Source of the DNA: an uncultured Eubacteriales bacterium
GTDB taxonomy: Bacteria > Bacillota > Clostridia > Oscillospirales > Acutalibacteraceae
DNA: 64,000 nt
Direction of reading: 5' to 3'
Assembly (NCBI GenBank): GCA_934466515.1
Contig: CAKSLH010000001.1
Location: 248,001 to 312,000 of the forward strand
In this document: positions 55,147-64,000 of the stretch, one piece after another
Layout of the letters: each line of letters starts with the position of its first letter
Numbering within the stretch: the stretch's first letter is position 1
Position numbers and translations under genes: made by a program
The notes under the pieces: model-generated
Seen by the model: only the letters and a program-made list of their open reading frames with translations
What the model was told of the DNA's origin: nothing
Database searches by the model: none

Positions 55147-55410
55147 CTTATACAAGCAGTCAAAACGTTCTTTTTTCCACAATATAGGAGACGACTCTGG
55201 ATTTACCGTATCTCTGAATCTGTTAAATATTTCGTACTCTTTGTTATAATCCTTTAACAAAAATTCATACCATTCGGGAGTGGTTTCCTGAAAACCGATA
55301 ATGTCCACGTTATATTTTTCTAAGATTATTTTTAACCTTTTTGAGCGTTCTTCTACGGAATTTCCGTTCGGGTCATTAGCACATCTGATATTAAAAGATA
55401 TTATTTTCAT
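55147..55410 (-). pseudogene. N-terminal fragment of endonuclease/exonuclease/phosphatase family protein
   Basis: About 88 codons beginning MKIISFNIRCANDPNG, with VDIIGFQETTPEWYEFL and RDTVNPESSPILWKKERF, typical of the first third of EEP-fold hydrolases (FN and QE are metal/active-site positions). It then runs in frame into the MFS remnant, so the catalytic His/Asp half is lost. The chimera is a deletion product and is unlikely to be active. Confidence 0.7.
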
Positions 55411-55453
55411 TATTACTCTCTCTGTTAGTTAAATTTTTTAAATTTGTCAGTGT

Positions 55454-55570
55454 TTAAAACAGAAGTTTACCTTCCCATTCTCCGTCCGGTTCAATACAGA
55501 AGCTTTGTTACCGTATGAGCAATATCCTTAATGTTACAGACAGAAATACTGTTTGCACATTTAAAGATAA
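55454..55570 (-). pseudogene. C-terminal scrap of an alkaline-phosphatase-superfamily enzyme
   Basis: Two overlapping minus-strand frames read NIKDIAHTVTKLL and then IEPDGEWEGKLLF-stop. Joined by one frameshift they resemble the last ~30 residues of a sulfatase/phosphodiesterase-type enzyme. Nothing more of the gene remains upstream. The family call is tentative. Confidence 0.45.
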
Positions 55571-55628
55571 AGAAGAAGCGGATTTTTAATGAAATTTCTT
55601 TAAATAAAAACAACAGAGTAGCAATAAC

Positions 55629-55735
55629 TCACTTTTTCAAAAATTCATCAATATCTACGGTTTTACCTGTCAAACGGGACTCCTATGCGGCAAAAACAAG
55701 CATGTGGTTATAACATGATTCCTCAATATCCGGAA
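55629..55735 (-). pseudogene. C-terminal scrap of a Gfo/Idh/MocA oxidoreductase
   Basis: The minus strand reads PDIEESCYNHMLVFAA, a TAG stop, then ESRLTGKTVDIDEFLKK and a natural stop. FAAEESRLTGK...DIDEFL is the standard C-terminal helix of this NAD-dependent dehydrogenase family. Only ~35 codons survive, directly fused to the SGNH fragment. Confidence 0.65.
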
Positions 55736-56082
55736 TACAAATCCACAGCTCCGCAAAATGTGGCAGGCGTTTTATCCTTAAGCTTACCGAAGCAGGCATC
55801 GCCGTGTATGTAATCGTTTACTCCGCCGTAAACAACTATGACATCCGCGCCCTTATCCATATTATATGCACTGCCGCAAAAGCATAAATCATATCTCGGC
55901 TTTTCGCTCGGAAAGTATTGATGCGCTATTCTTGTTCCGCCTATCCCGTAGTTATTGACTTTTTTTAAGCCAAGCAAAGATTTTAACCTATTATCGTATC
56001 TGTTATTATTTATATCCGATACTCCTACTCCCTCGGTGATGCTGTCGCCGAGAAAATTTATTGTTTTTCCTTTAAGTTCCAT
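55723..56082 (-). pseudogene. Truncated SGNH/GDSL hydrolase
   Basis: 119-codon frame with block I FLGDSITEG (nucleophile Ser), GIGGTRIA and block III GGVNDY of the SGNH fold. The C-terminal third with the Asp-x-x-His pair is missing: after PATFCGAVD the frame runs into the neighbouring oxidoreductase scrap. It has a good start (GGAATCAC upstream) 10 bp after the dehydrogenase gene and may be translated but should be inactive. Confidence 0.75.
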
Positions 56083-56092
56083 TTGTGATTCC

Positions 56093-57112
56093 TTACATTG
56101 TTATAATATATTTACCTGCACTGCGTCTTTTTCCGTCCGACAAAATATCAGGCAATTCGGTTAAAGGCTCTTTTTTGTAAACCATAGAAGAAACATCTAT
56201 TTTTCCGCTTTCAATAAGCTTAATTGCCGCAGAGAAAGTATACGGGTTTATATAAGTTGATTTTAAGGTTATTTCCTTTTTGAATATTTCAAAAGGCTTT
56301 ACGCTTATCTCGGCGTCAGGTTTAGTAAGTCCGAACATCATAACGGTTGAATATTTTCCCGCAAGCGATATTGCCTGCTCTATTGTCTCGGGTCTGCCGA
56401 CGCATTCTATTACAACATCTACCTGCTCTAAGCCATACTTTTTCAGAACTTCCGAAATATTGTCTGCTTTGGGATCAAGGGCAATATCCGCACCCAATTC
56501 AAGCGCCTGCTTTTTTTTTTCCTCAATAGGTTCAACAGCTATAATATTCGCCGCACCCGAAAGCTTAGCTAATTGAAGCATTATAAGACCTATCATTCCG
56601 CAACCTATAACCATAACGGTATCTCCGCACTTTATGTTGCAAAGCTCTATTCCGTGCAGACAGCATGAAACCGGTTCTGTCATTGCGGCTTGCTCAAATG
56701 AAAGTTTTTTCGACACCTTATAAACCTGCGACACGGGTACGGCGCAATACTCCGCAAAGCCGCCGTCCACCGTAGTACCTATTCGGGTTATGGAAGTGCA
56801 GAAATGGCCTATTCCTCTGCGGCAGAATTCGCAGTTGCCGCAAAGCTTGTTGGAGTCAATACATACCTTATCTCCCACATTAACCGATTTAACATCTGTC
56901 CCGACTTTTACAATCTCGCCCGCAAATTCATGACCTAAAACCGTGTTTTCGGGTGTGGGTGCCGCACCCTCGTCACCGCAAAATATATGGACATCCGTTC
57001 CGCATATTCCGCAGGCATGAACACGGACCAATACCTCGTCTTTACCGATTTCAGGTATGTTCCTTTCCTCTACTCTTAAATCATTTTTTCCGTAAAATAC
57101 AGCAGCTTTCAT
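56093..57112 (-). CDS. Zinc-dependent medium-chain alcohol/sugar dehydrogenase
   Basis: 339-residue cytoplasmic dehydrogenase of the sorbitol/threonine dehydrogenase type, oxidising a polyol or sugar alcohol with NAD(P). Catalytic zinc ligands C37 and H61-E62 (GHEFAGEI), structural zinc cysteines C91, C94, C97 and C105, and a Rossmann motif VMVIGCGMIGLI are intact. It lies 4 bp after the PfkB kinase gene in the DeoR-linked operon, which suggests conversion of a polyol to a ketose that the kinase then phosphorylates. Substrate not determined. Confidence 0.87.
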   Translation of the reverse strand: MKAAVFYGKNDLRVEERNIPEIGKDEVLVRVHACGICGTDVHIFCGDEGAAPTPENTVLGHEFAGEIVKVGTDVKSVNVGDKVCIDSNKLCGNCEFCRRGIGHFCTSITRIGTTVDGGFAEYCAVPVSQVYKVSKKLSFEQAAMTEPVSCCLHGIELCNIKCGDTVMVIGCGMIGLIMLQLAKLSGAANIIAVEPIEEKKKQALELGADIALDPKADNISEVLKKYGLEQVDVVIECVGRPETIEQAISLAGKYSTVMMFGLTKPDAEISVKPFEIFKKEITLKSTYINPYTFSAAIKLIESGKIDVSSMVYKKEPLTELPDILSDGKRRSAGKYIITM

Positions 57113-57116
57113 TTTG

Positions 57117-58043
57117 TCATATCTCCTTTAATGCGGCTATTGCGCCGTGTTTTTCAGTGCTAATGCCTGCAACATAAATTGCTTTTTTAAGGTATTTTTC
57201 CGCTACTTCGGGCGTGATATTGTAAACCGTGCTTTTATTTTTTATCCATTCGCTTAAAAACGTTCCGAAAAATATATCTCCCGCGCCTGTGGTATCTATA
57301 GTGTTTACCTTTTCGGCAGGCAGAGCAATATGCGTATCTTTCATATAAAGCTCCGCGCCGTTTGCCCCGTCGGTCACAAGAATAATTTTAACCCCGTAGG
57401 CAAAAGCCGCCTTTATTGCGCTTTCTTTGTTCTTTCCGAAAAGCATTAAAAGCTCTTCCTTGGCAATTTTAAGAATATCCGCCTTATCGAGGTGAAGCTT
57501 CATCATTTTAATTGCGGTTTCTTTATCTTGCCAAAGCGGTTCTCTGTAATTAGGATCATAGGTTACTGTACAGCCCGCCTTTTTCGCAATATCCAGCGCA
57601 TATTCTGTAGCGCCGCGCGCCGGCTCCGATGTAAGCGACAGCGAACCGAAATGGAACACTGCGGAATTTTTTATAATATCCGCATTTACATCCTCTTTAT
57701 TAAGAAAAACATCAGCACCGAAATTACGGTAAAAGCTGAAATCGCGGTCGCCGCTCTCACTGAGAGCCACAAAAGCAAGGGTTGTGTTATGAATACTGTC
57801 GAATATAAGACCTTTATCTGAAATACCTGAATTTTTAAGCGTTTCGCGCAGAAAACTGCCGAACATATCATTTCCGACCTTCCCGATAAAAGCCGTTTTT
57901 CCGCCGAATTTTGAAACGGTTGCTAAAAGATTTACAGGCGCGCCGCCTGCCTTTCGCGCAAAAACAATGTCGCCCGCCGCGTCCTTGCCTGACGGCGTAA
58001 AATCTATAAGTATTTCGCCTAACGCCGTAATATCGTATTTCAT
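57117..58043 (-). CDS. PfkB-family sugar kinase, fructokinase-like
   Basis: 308-residue ribokinase-fold kinase that would phosphorylate fructose or a similar ketose with ATP. N-terminal GGAPVNLLATVSKFGG and GKVGNDMFG form the sugar site, and DTTGAGD (250-256) holds the anion hole and catalytic base D256. Its ATG overlaps the stop of the PHP frame by four bases (ATGA). It probably works with the dehydrogenase at 56093. Confidence 0.88.
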   Translation of the reverse strand: MKYDITALGEILIDFTPSGKDAAGDIVFARKAGGAPVNLLATVSKFGGKTAFIGKVGNDMFGSFLRETLKNSGISDKGLIFDSIHNTTLAFVALSESGDRDFSFYRNFGADVFLNKEDVNADIIKNSAVFHFGSLSLTSEPARGATEYALDIAKKAGCTVTYDPNYREPLWQDKETAIKMMKLHLDKADILKIAKEELLMLFGKNKESAIKAAFAYGVKIILVTDGANGAELYMKDTHIALPAEKVNTIDTTGAGDIFFGTFLSEWIKNKSTVYNITPEVAEKYLKKAIYVAGISTEKHGAIAALKEI

Positions 58044-59606
58044 AATTTTATCTCCTGCGGTATTGGTTTTCGGTTTTTATAATAGTAAATATTTTTAAAA
58101 CCTATTTTTGAAAGCTCGCTTAAGGCATAATCAAAGCCGTAGGCTATCCGCTCTGCCTTGTGTGCGTCCGAACCTAAGGTTAAAAGATATCCGCCAAGCT
58201 CTCTATAGCGCTTTATTATCGGTATATCGGGCATAAGAGCATTATAACCTGTATCAAGACAGGAGGTATTGATTTCCAATGCAATCCTTCTGCTTATTAT
58301 TTCTTTCAGTATTATATCCGTTTTATCTGTGAACCTTTTCAAATCAACTGCTATTTTATATTTTCCGCTTATGTATCTTAACGGGCAGGTAAGGTGTGAA
58401 AGCACATCAAAATCCGTAGTCTTAATCATTTCAAGCATTTCGTCAAAGTATTTGGAAAGATATTCATTTATTTCGTCCGATGAAAAGCAGGAAAAATCTA
58501 TTCCCGAATAAGGCACAGTAAAGTCCTTATATCGTACTGCGAGAACAGAGCCTAACACTATGTCAAAATCACTGCAGGAAACTACCTCTTCCGCGTCCTT
58601 TTTATGCCATATTGCCTCGCCGATTTCAACACCCGAAAGCACGCTTTCGCCCATTTTGCGGGCGCATTCGGCAGATTGCTTTACAGGTGTATTAACATCC
58701 TGATTTTTGCAAAACTCAATATCGCAATGGTCGGTAATCGCTAATCCCGCAATTTCTTTTTCCTTTGCCGCCTTTAGGCTGTCACAATGGTCGCATTCGG
58801 AATCGTGAGAAAAATGAGTGTGTGTGTGACAATCGAAAATCTTGTTTCCTTTATTTTCAGGTTTTATCTGACCCGGAGTTTCAATAATATCCGCCCCTAA
58901 TTCCTTTGCCGTTTCAAGCTCGTCGGTATCTGAAATTATCCAAAGACCTAATTTTCCGTATTTTTTTTACAGTTTTGCATAGGTTACTGTCCGCTCTCGG
59001 CAAATTTACCCAATCGGTAGCAGGTGACGGCACCGGAAGCCAAATATACAGCTCGTTACTTTTTAAAATATCCCGTAAATAAGCAAGCACACTTTCATCA
59101 ACATATCCGTCATAATGAATTTCAGCATTCGGAAAACGCGCAATAACCTTTTTGATATATTCAGTATCAGAGCTTGTGAAGCCGACGCGCGCATTTGATT
59201 TTTCAACCGTATCAAAGAGTCTATCGGTTTGAAAATCGGAAAAATACTGAATTTTGTTATCGAGCTTTACAGTTATTCCGGAATTTTTTGCAAATTCCAA
59301 AACATCTGACAAAAGAGGTATCTTCGTTCCTCTGAACTTAAACGCTTTAGCTATACCCGCATCATACTTCAACGCCTGTTCGTACGGTATTTCTGTTATC
59401 TTAATTTCTTTGTCTATCACCGCTCCATTTTCATTTCTGCAGGTCCTGTTAATGCTTTTGTCGTGCAATACCACACCTTGCCCGTCCTTTGTAAAAGTAG
59501 GGTCAAGCTCTATATAATCTTTTCCCTGAGCAGCCGCAGCAATAAATGCAGGCATAGTATTTTCAGGAAACTCCGTTCCTACCCCTCTATGCGCCTGAAA
59601 TTTCAT
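58040..59606 (-). pseudogene. GDPD-PHP fusion gene split by a frameshift in an A8 run
   Basis: The first part (59606 to about 58970) encodes a glycerophosphodiester phosphodiesterase: QAHRGVGTEFPENT, DYIELDPTFTKDG and VVLHDKSINRT carry the metal/catalytic residues. At 58961-58968 is an A8 run. Reading one A fewer continues the GDPD end (KYGKLGLWIISDTDELETAKELGADIIETPGQ, read as two stretches). It then runs without stop into a PHP phosphatase with CHTHTHFSHDSE, ITDHCD and GSDAHKAERI. Read as is, the first frame ends at 58914, and the PHP part has an internal ATG only at 58654, after its first metal motifs. Mutation, sequencing error or slippage-based expression are all possible. Confidence 0.75.
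58961..58968 (-). other. A8 homopolymer at the frameshift site
   Basis: Eight consecutive T on the plus strand (A8 in the transcript). One base fewer restores a single ~520-residue reading frame. Runs of this length are known sites of both replication error and RNA-polymerase slippage. Confidence 0.8.
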
Positions 59607-59625
59607 AACTTATACCTCTTTTCTA

Positions 59626-59653
59626 TTGACAAATCAAATTTTATAAATATAAT
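59626..59653 (+). promoter_or_regulatory. Promoter of the DeoR gene
   Basis: TTGACA (59626-59631), a 16-bp spacer and TATAAT (59648-59653): near-consensus vegetative promoter in the divergent region between the GDPD-PHP gene and the regulator. Confidence 0.75.
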
Positions 59654-59698
59654 AAGGCTATCAGCGCAAATAATCAACCTGCACCGTAAAAAATGATA

Positions 59699-59722
59699 AA
59701 ACGCTCAAAGAATTGAGCGTTT
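59699..59722 (+). promoter_or_regulatory. Palindrome before the DeoR start: operator or attenuator
   Basis: AAACGCTCAA (59699-59708) and TTGAGCGTTT (59713-59722) are perfect reverse complements with a 4-nt loop, ending just before the GGAG ribosome binding site. It could be the regulator's own operator or an RNA hairpin that hides the start. Confidence 0.55.
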
Positions 59723-59732
59723 GGAGAAGCAA

Positions 59733-60446
59733 ATGAACAAAGAAAGAGAAAAAAAGATACTTGAAATTGCAATAAAAGAGAAGAGTGTTACTGTAAAAGA
59801 TTTAGCTTGCAGGCTCTATTCCAGCGAACCGTCGATAAGAAGGGATCTCAGCAGTCTTGAAAAGCAAAGACTGTTGAGACGAACTCACGGAGGAGCCGTT
59901 ATAGACGAAACCGCGCTATCAGAAATTAAAATTCCGTTCTTAATAAGAGAGCTTGAAAAAAGCGATGAAAAAATCAAAATTGCAAGAATGGCGACCGACA
60001 TTGTGACCGATGACAGCGTTATTTTTCTTGACGCTTCCACGAGCGCATATTCAATGATACCGTTTCTTGCAGAGAAAAGAAATCTTATTGTTATAACCAA
60101 CGGAATTAAAGCGCTGACGGCTTTAAGCAAGCGCAATATAACATGTATAGGCACCGGAGGAAGCGTTATAAATTCCGGTCTTGCATTTTACGGTGAAGAG
60201 GCTTTAAAAACGATAGAAAAATACAATGCAGACTTTTGCTTTTTTTCTTGCAGGGGAATATCCGAAACCGGAATGCTTACTGATATATCCCAACACGAAA
60301 ATACAGTGCGGCTTAAAATGATTGAACATTCAAAAAGCTCTTATATGCTTTGCACTAGCGATAAATTCAACAAAACATACTATCACAATCTTTGTTCCGC
60401 CGAAAAAATAAGCGGAATTATAAAAACCGAAGAAATAAATTTATGA
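59733..60446 (+). CDS. DeoR-family transcriptional repressor
   Basis: 237-residue sugar-responsive regulator. N-terminal winged helix (VTVKDLACRLYSSEPSIRRDLSSLE at ~18-45, read as helix-turn-helix plus recognition helix) followed by RRTHGGAV, the family hinge. The C-terminal effector domain has IFLDASTSAYSMI, VITNGI and GTGGSVINSG for binding a sugar phosphate. The ATG at 59733 follows GGAGAAGC; the in-frame TTG at 59721 overlaps the palindrome and ribosome binding site. It is divergent from the GDPD-PHP/PfkB/dehydrogenase operon and likely represses it. Confidence 0.88.
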   Translation: MNKEREKKILEIAIKEKSVTVKDLACRLYSSEPSIRRDLSSLEKQRLLRRTHGGAVIDETALSEIKIPFLIRELEKSDEKIKIARMATDIVTDDSVIFLDASTSAYSMIPFLAEKRNLIVITNGIKALTALSKRNITCIGTGGSVINSGLAFYGEEALKTIEKYNADFCFFSCRGISETGMLTDISQHENTVRLKMIEHSKSSYMLCTSDKFNKTYYHNLCSAEKISGIIKTEEINL

Positions 60447-60516
60447 CAAATCAATGTTTTATAATTTAAACTAACGAAATTCCAAATAAATTTATTACCA
60501 CAATTCTTGACAGAAT

Positions 60517-60808
60517 AAAAATCAGCACGGCGTGAAACCGTGCTGAAATTCTTTATTTATGCGGTTTTTCGGTGGTTATGCTACTAGCCACACGAACCGT
60601 TCCCGATTGTTACTTCCGTATGTACCGTGCTTTTGGAAATTCCGAACACCTTTGCCGCGGCGCGCACCGTTGAGCCTGTATCTATAATATATTTCCCAAG
60701 CTCTTCTGCGCGTTTATCTGTTAATTCTCTCATACAACTCAACTCCGGCAGTATATCTTTACCTTTGACTGTTTAATTGTATGAAATTTATTTTAAAGTT
60801 ATTACTAC
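60517..60808 (-). repeat. ~300-bp dispersed repeat, copy B
   Basis: Second copy of the repeat at 52021, with the same order of hairpin terminator (TCAGCACGG/CCGTGCTGA), HTH ORF and upstream stretch. It differs by scattered substitutions and a ~13-bp deletion just upstream of the ORF. Both copies end near ATTATTAC. Confidence 0.85.
60584..60733 (-). CDS. Truncated SpoIIID-like HTH protein, copy B
   Basis: 49-codon ORF beginning MRELTDKRAEELGKYII, with the same SpoIIID-type helix-turn-helix (KVFGISKSTVH) as copy A and ending VTIGNGSCG. It differs from copy A at about six residues while both frames stay open across the HTH. The C-terminal half of SpoIIID is absent, so DNA binding alone is the most it could retain. 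Confidence 0.6.
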   Translation of the reverse strand: MRELTDKRAEELGKYIIDTGSTVRAAAKVFGISKSTVHTEVTIGNGSCG

Positions 60809-60812
60809 ATAT

Positions 60813-60853
60813 AAAAAGCCGCCGAAATTAAAGCATCATTTCGGCGGCTTTTT
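60813..60853. terminator. Terminator of uvrA
   Basis: AAAAAGCCGCCGAAAT (60813-60828) and ATTTCGGCGGCTTTTT (60838-60853) form a perfect 16-bp stem with T/A tails on both strands, three bases after the uvrA stop. Confidence 0.9.
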
Positions 60854-60855
60854 AA

Positions 60856-63702
60856 TTATTTTCTTTCTAACAGCGGCTTTAAGAATTTGCCTGTATACGA
60901 TTTTTCACATGCGGCGATTTTTTCGGGAGTTCCCTCGCAGACTACCGTTCCGCCTTTGTCTCCGCCCTCGGGGCCTAAATCAATAATATGGTCGGCGGTT
61001 TTTATAACATCGAGATTATGCTCGATAACTATTATACTGTTTCCGGCGTCAACAAGACGCTGTAAGACCTCGATAAGCCTATGGACATCGGCAGTGTGCA
61101 GACCTGTTGTAGGCTCGTCCAAAATATAAACGGTTTTCCCCGTCGGCTTTTTTGAAAGCTCCGTAGCAAGCTTTACTCTCTGCGCCTCGCCGCCCGAAAG
61201 CGTGGTGGCAGGCTGGCCTATTTTTATATAGCCGAGTCCGACATCGAAAAGGGTTTTAAGCTTTCTGTAAATTCTCGGATGATTTTCAAAGAAGTTCATT
61301 CCCTCTTCTACGGTCATTTCAAGCACATCGTAAATGCTTTTATCGCGGTATTTAACTGCTAAAACCTCTCGGCTGTAGCGTGTGCCGCCGCACACCTCGC
61401 AGGGAACATAAATATCGGGCAAAAAGTGCATTTCGATTTTAATAATTCCGTCTCCCTGACAGGCCTCGCATCTTCCGCCCTTTACATTAAAGGAAAATTT
61501 CCCCGGACCGAAGCCCTTTGACTTTGCGTCCTTAGTATTCGCAAAAAGGTCTCTGATATCGGTGAAAACACCCGTATAAGTTGCAGGGTTGCTCCTCGGA
61601 GTTCTTCCTATCGGGGACTGGTCGATATTTATAACCTTATCAAGATTTTCTATCCCCTCTAAGCTTTTAAAGGCTCCCGGGAAGGTTTTCGCGCGGTTTA
61701 ATTTATTTGCAAGCTCCTTATAAAGAATATCGTTTACCAAAGAAGATTTTCCGCTTCCCGAAACGCCTGTCACGCAGACAAACTCGCCCAAGGGAATTTT
61801 AACATTTATATTTTTAAGGTTATTTTCCTTAGCGCCCTTAATTTTTAAGAAATTGCCGTTGCCCTTTCTTCTGCTTGTCGGAACGGGAATTTTCTTTCTG
61901 CCGGTAAGATAATCCGAGGTCACCGATTCGGTGCATTTTTCAAGCTCCTTCGGCGTTCCCGAAAACACGACATTTCCCCCGTGAATTCCGGCTCCGGGAC
62001 CTATATCCACAATATAGTCCGCCGCTCGCATGGTATCCTCGTCATGCTCGACCACTATAAGGGTGTTTCCGATATCGCGGAGCTTTTTAAGGGTATTTAA
62101 AAGTCTTTCATTATCCCGCTGATGAAGACCTATACTCGGCTCATCAAGAATATAAAGCACTCCCATTAAAGAAGAGCCTATCTGGGTGGCAAGTCTTATT
62201 CTCTGAGCCTCGCCGCCCGAAAGAGTTCCTGCGGAACGGGAAAGCGAAAGATATTCAAGGCCGACACTCTTTAAAAATGTCAGTCTTTCTCTTACTTCTT
62301 TTAAAATCGGCTTAGCTATCATTTCGTCACGGCTTGAAAATTCAAGGGTTGAGAAAAATTCAAGCTCGTCGGTTACCGAAAGATCGCAAAGCTCCTTGAT
62401 ATTTTTTCCGCCTACGGTGACCGCGAGAATTTCAGGCTTAAGCCTTGCGCCGTGGCAATCGGGGCAGACGCACTCGGTCATATAGCTTTCGAGCTCATTT
62501 CTTGCGTAATCGCTTTGAGTGGATTTATATCTGCGCTCAAGATTATTAACAATTCCCTCAAACGGCGCTTCATACTTTCCTCCGCCCCATTCGGACGATC
62601 TTGTAAGCTTAAGCTTTTTATCGCCCGTACCGTAAAGCACGGCGTCTTTTGCGGCCTTCGGAATATCCTTCCATGGGGTATTGATATCGAATTTATAATA
62701 ATCTGCAATGCCGTTATAATACATTGTTGCTATTGCGCCTGCGTCGGGATGAAACCAGCTGTTTACACCCCAGCCCGAGGCTTTTATGCACCCGTCCAAA
62801 AGCGATTTGTTTTCATCATTTACAATAATTCTCGGGTCGATTTTCATAAAGCTTCCGATTCCCGTGCATGTAGGGCAGGCGCCGAAAGGATTATTGAATG
62901 AAAACATTGCGGGCGTAAGCTCGGGAATGCTTATTCCGTGCTCCTCGCAGGCATAGGTCTGCGAAAACTGCAATTCTTCTCCGCCTATGACATCAACCGC
63001 AACCAAGCCGTTTGAAAGCGAAAGAGCGGTTGAGATACTGTCGGTCAGTCTTGATACTATTTCGGGCTTGATAACAAGTCTGTCGACAACAGCTTCAATA
63101 GTATGCTTTTTATTCTTTTCAAGCTTGATTTCCTCGGAAAGGTCAAAAATATTTCCGTCAATTCTTACCCTTACATATCCCGATTTTCTTAAGCTGTCAA
63201 GCTCCTTTACATGCTCGCCCTTTCTTGTCTTTACGGTAGGCGAAAGAACCTGAATTTTAGTACCCTCTTCAAGCTTCATTACCGCGTCGACAATCTGGTC
63301 GGTCGTCTGCTGTTTAATTTCCTTTCCGCACACAGGGCAGTGCGGAACGCCGACTCTTGCATAAAGAAGTCTTAAATAATCATAAATTTCGGTAACGGTT
63401 CCTACTGTCGAACGGGGGTTTTTAGATGTGGTTTTCTGGTCAATGGAAATTGCGGGAGAAAGACCGTCTATTGAATCGACATCGGGCTTTTCCATTTGTC
63501 CCAAAAACTGTCTTGCGTAGCTTGAAAGAGATTCGACATACCGCCTCTGACCCTCTGCATACACGGTATCAAAAGCGAGCGAGGATTTTCCGCTTCCCGA
63601 AAGACCCGTAAAAACTATCAGTTTATCACGGGGAATTGTGACATCTATATTTTTAAGGTTGTGCTCTCTTGCGCCCTTTATAACAATTTTATCGTTTGCC
63701 AA
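60856..63702 (-). CDS. uvrA: Excinuclease ABC subunit A
   Basis: 948-residue nucleotide-excision-repair ATPase; with UvrB it finds bulky DNA lesions. Two ABC modules: Walker A at 33-40 (GLSGSGKS) and a second GVSGSGKSS near residue 640, each with an LSGGEAQR signature. CPVCGK, CPTC and CEVCGG cysteine pairs bind zinc. Length is standard (~940 aa). It starts 11 bp after uvrB, forming the usual uvrBA operon of Firmicutes, with a strong terminator at its end. Confidence 0.97.
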   Translation of the reverse strand: MANDKIVIKGAREHNLKNIDVTIPRDKLIVFTGLSGSGKSSLAFDTVYAEGQRRYVESLSSYARQFLGQMEKPDVDSIDGLSPAISIDQKTTSKNPRSTVGTVTEIYDYLRLLYARVGVPHCPVCGKEIKQQTTDQIVDAVMKLEEGTKIQVLSPTVKTRKGEHVKELDSLRKSGYVRVRIDGNIFDLSEEIKLEKNKKHTIEAVVDRLVIKPEIVSRLTDSISTALSLSNGLVAVDVIGGEELQFSQTYACEEHGISIPELTPAMFSFNNPFGACPTCTGIGSFMKIDPRIIVNDENKSLLDGCIKASGWGVNSWFHPDAGAIATMYYNGIADYYKFDINTPWKDIPKAAKDAVLYGTGDKKLKLTRSSEWGGGKYEAPFEGIVNNLERRYKSTQSDYARNELESYMTECVCPDCHGARLKPEILAVTVGGKNIKELCDLSVTDELEFFSTLEFSSRDEMIAKPILKEVRERLTFLKSVGLEYLSLSRSAGTLSGGEAQRIRLATQIGSSLMGVLYILDEPSIGLHQRDNERLLNTLKKLRDIGNTLIVVEHDEDTMRAADYIVDIGPGAGIHGGNVVFSGTPKELEKCTESVTSDYLTGRKKIPVPTSRRKGNGNFLKIKGAKENNLKNINVKIPLGEFVCVTGVSGSGKSSLVNDILYKELANKLNRAKTFPGAFKSLEGIENLDKVINIDQSPIGRTPRSNPATYTGVFTDIRDLFANTKDAKSKGFGPGKFSFNVKGGRCEACQGDGIIKIEMHFLPDIYVPCEVCGGTRYSREVLAVKYRDKSIYDVLEMTVEEGMNFFENHPRIYRKLKTLFDVGLGYIKIGQPATTLSGGEAQRVKLATELSKKPTGKTVYILDEPTTGLHTADVHRLIEVLQRLVDAGNSIIVIEHNLDVIKTADHIIDLGPEGGDKGGTVVCEGTPEKIAACEKSYTGKFLKPLLERK

Positions 63703-63713
63703 TTTTTACACCC

Positions 63714-64000
63714 TCATTTTTTACTTTTAAGGCCGGATTTTAACTGCTCTATCCTATCGCGCAGATAAGCCGCCTGTTCAAATTCAAGAATTTTTGCAGC
63801 CTGATGCATTTCGGCGGTAAGCTTTTTAATAAGCGCCTCTTTTTCCGCCTTAGACATATTCTTTTCCTTTGAATTATCATCCTTAACGCCGATTTCTATA
63901 ATATCATGAACATCTTTCTTTATTGTCTGCGGAACGATTCCGTGCTCTTCATTGTATTTTTGCTGAATTGCTCTTCTTCGCTCTGTTTCGAAAATTGCCC
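63714..64000 (-). CDS. uvrB: Excinuclease ABC subunit B, C-terminal part
   Basis: Partial gene; only the last ~95 codons lie in the window and the rest continues past the right edge. The frame reads [20 protein letters not shown], then [10 protein letters not shown] and the UVR domain [20 protein letters not shown] before the stop, the region that contacts UvrC. It is upstream of and co-transcribed with uvrA. Confidence 0.92.
   Translation of the reverse strand, partial: AIFETERRRAIQQKYNEEHGIVPQTIKKDVHDIIEIGVKDDNSKEKNMSKAEKEALIKKLTAEMHQAAKILEFEQAAYLRDRIEQLKSGLKSKK

Noticed and set aside
52021..60808. Insertion sequence ends for the ~300-bp repeat
   Set aside because: No transposase, terminal inverted repeats or clear target duplications could be seen, so it is reported as a repeat only.
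62452..62901. 149-codon plus-strand frame inside uvrA
   Set aside because: Antisense shadow of a highly conserved gene; the composition mirrors the uvrA codons.

Overview
The window looks like the chromosome of an AT-rich Clostridia (Firmicutes/Bacillota) gut-type bacterium, probably Oscillospiraceae/Ruminococcaceae-like. The evidence is typical Gram-positive ribosome binding sites, lipoprotein and signal-peptide styles, dockerin and cohesin-like domains, SpoIIID-like HTH fragments, MalF/MalG-type sugar permeases with no local ATPase, and a uvrBA pair. The taxonomy is inference; no rRNA gene is present.

Layout. (1) 1-5070: accessory DNA with a RepA-type AAA ATPase, a zinc-finger DUF6076-type protein, a small membrane protein and an AAA/DUF4143 ATPase, separated by conspicuous inverted repeats. 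(2) 5072-10287: a small zinc-ribbon protein, a GH78 alpha-L-rhamnosidase and a GH94 cellobiose phosphorylase, apparently one operon. (3) 10470-15255: an operon for a secreted cohesin-like protein, a 46-aa peptide missed by ordinary ORF calling, a small lipoprotein and a DUF4886-dockerin protein. (4) 15412-45250: one tightly packed operon of 15 genes, about 30 kb long. It encodes GH27, an NHL-Yip1 membrane protein, a DUF5696 protein, two MalF/MalG permease pairs, two clan-A glycosidases, two solute-binding proteins, a giant surface protein of repeated discoidin-like modules, an ADP-ribosylglycohydrolase-family protein, an aldose-epimerase-like protein and a second DUF4886-dockerin protein. (5) 45473-46270: a divergent AraC regulator. 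(6) 46325-51842: an operon of GH31, GH78 and an esterase. (7) 52554-54263: phosphoglucomutase. (8) 54400-56082: a graveyard of five truncated genes. (9) 56093-60446: sugar dehydrogenase, PfkB kinase and a frameshifted GDPD-PHP fusion, with a divergent DeoR regulator. (10) 60856-64000: uvrA and the end of uvrB. A ~300-bp repeat carrying a truncated SpoIIID-like ORF and its terminator occurs at 52021 and again at 60517.

How it works together (inference). Regions 3, 4 and 6 form one glycan-utilisation regulon. Three promoters have the same architecture: an operator reading TGGAAACATT, usually as a direct repeat 21-22 bp apart, ends 29-30 nt before a TATAAT box. The AraC protein encoded in the middle is the obvious activator. 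Secreted and surface proteins would capture and trim a galactose/rhamnose-containing, acetylated plant polysaccharide, two ABC importers would bring in oligosaccharides, and cytoplasmic GH27/GH31/GH78/GH94 enzymes would finish degradation, feeding phosphoglucomutase.

The most novel candidate system is the cohesin-like/dockerin pair with its small peptide and lipoprotein. It is coupled to about 15 copies of a locus-specific discoidin-like module, and one module has been copied between two genes as a 580-bp block that is identical by eye.
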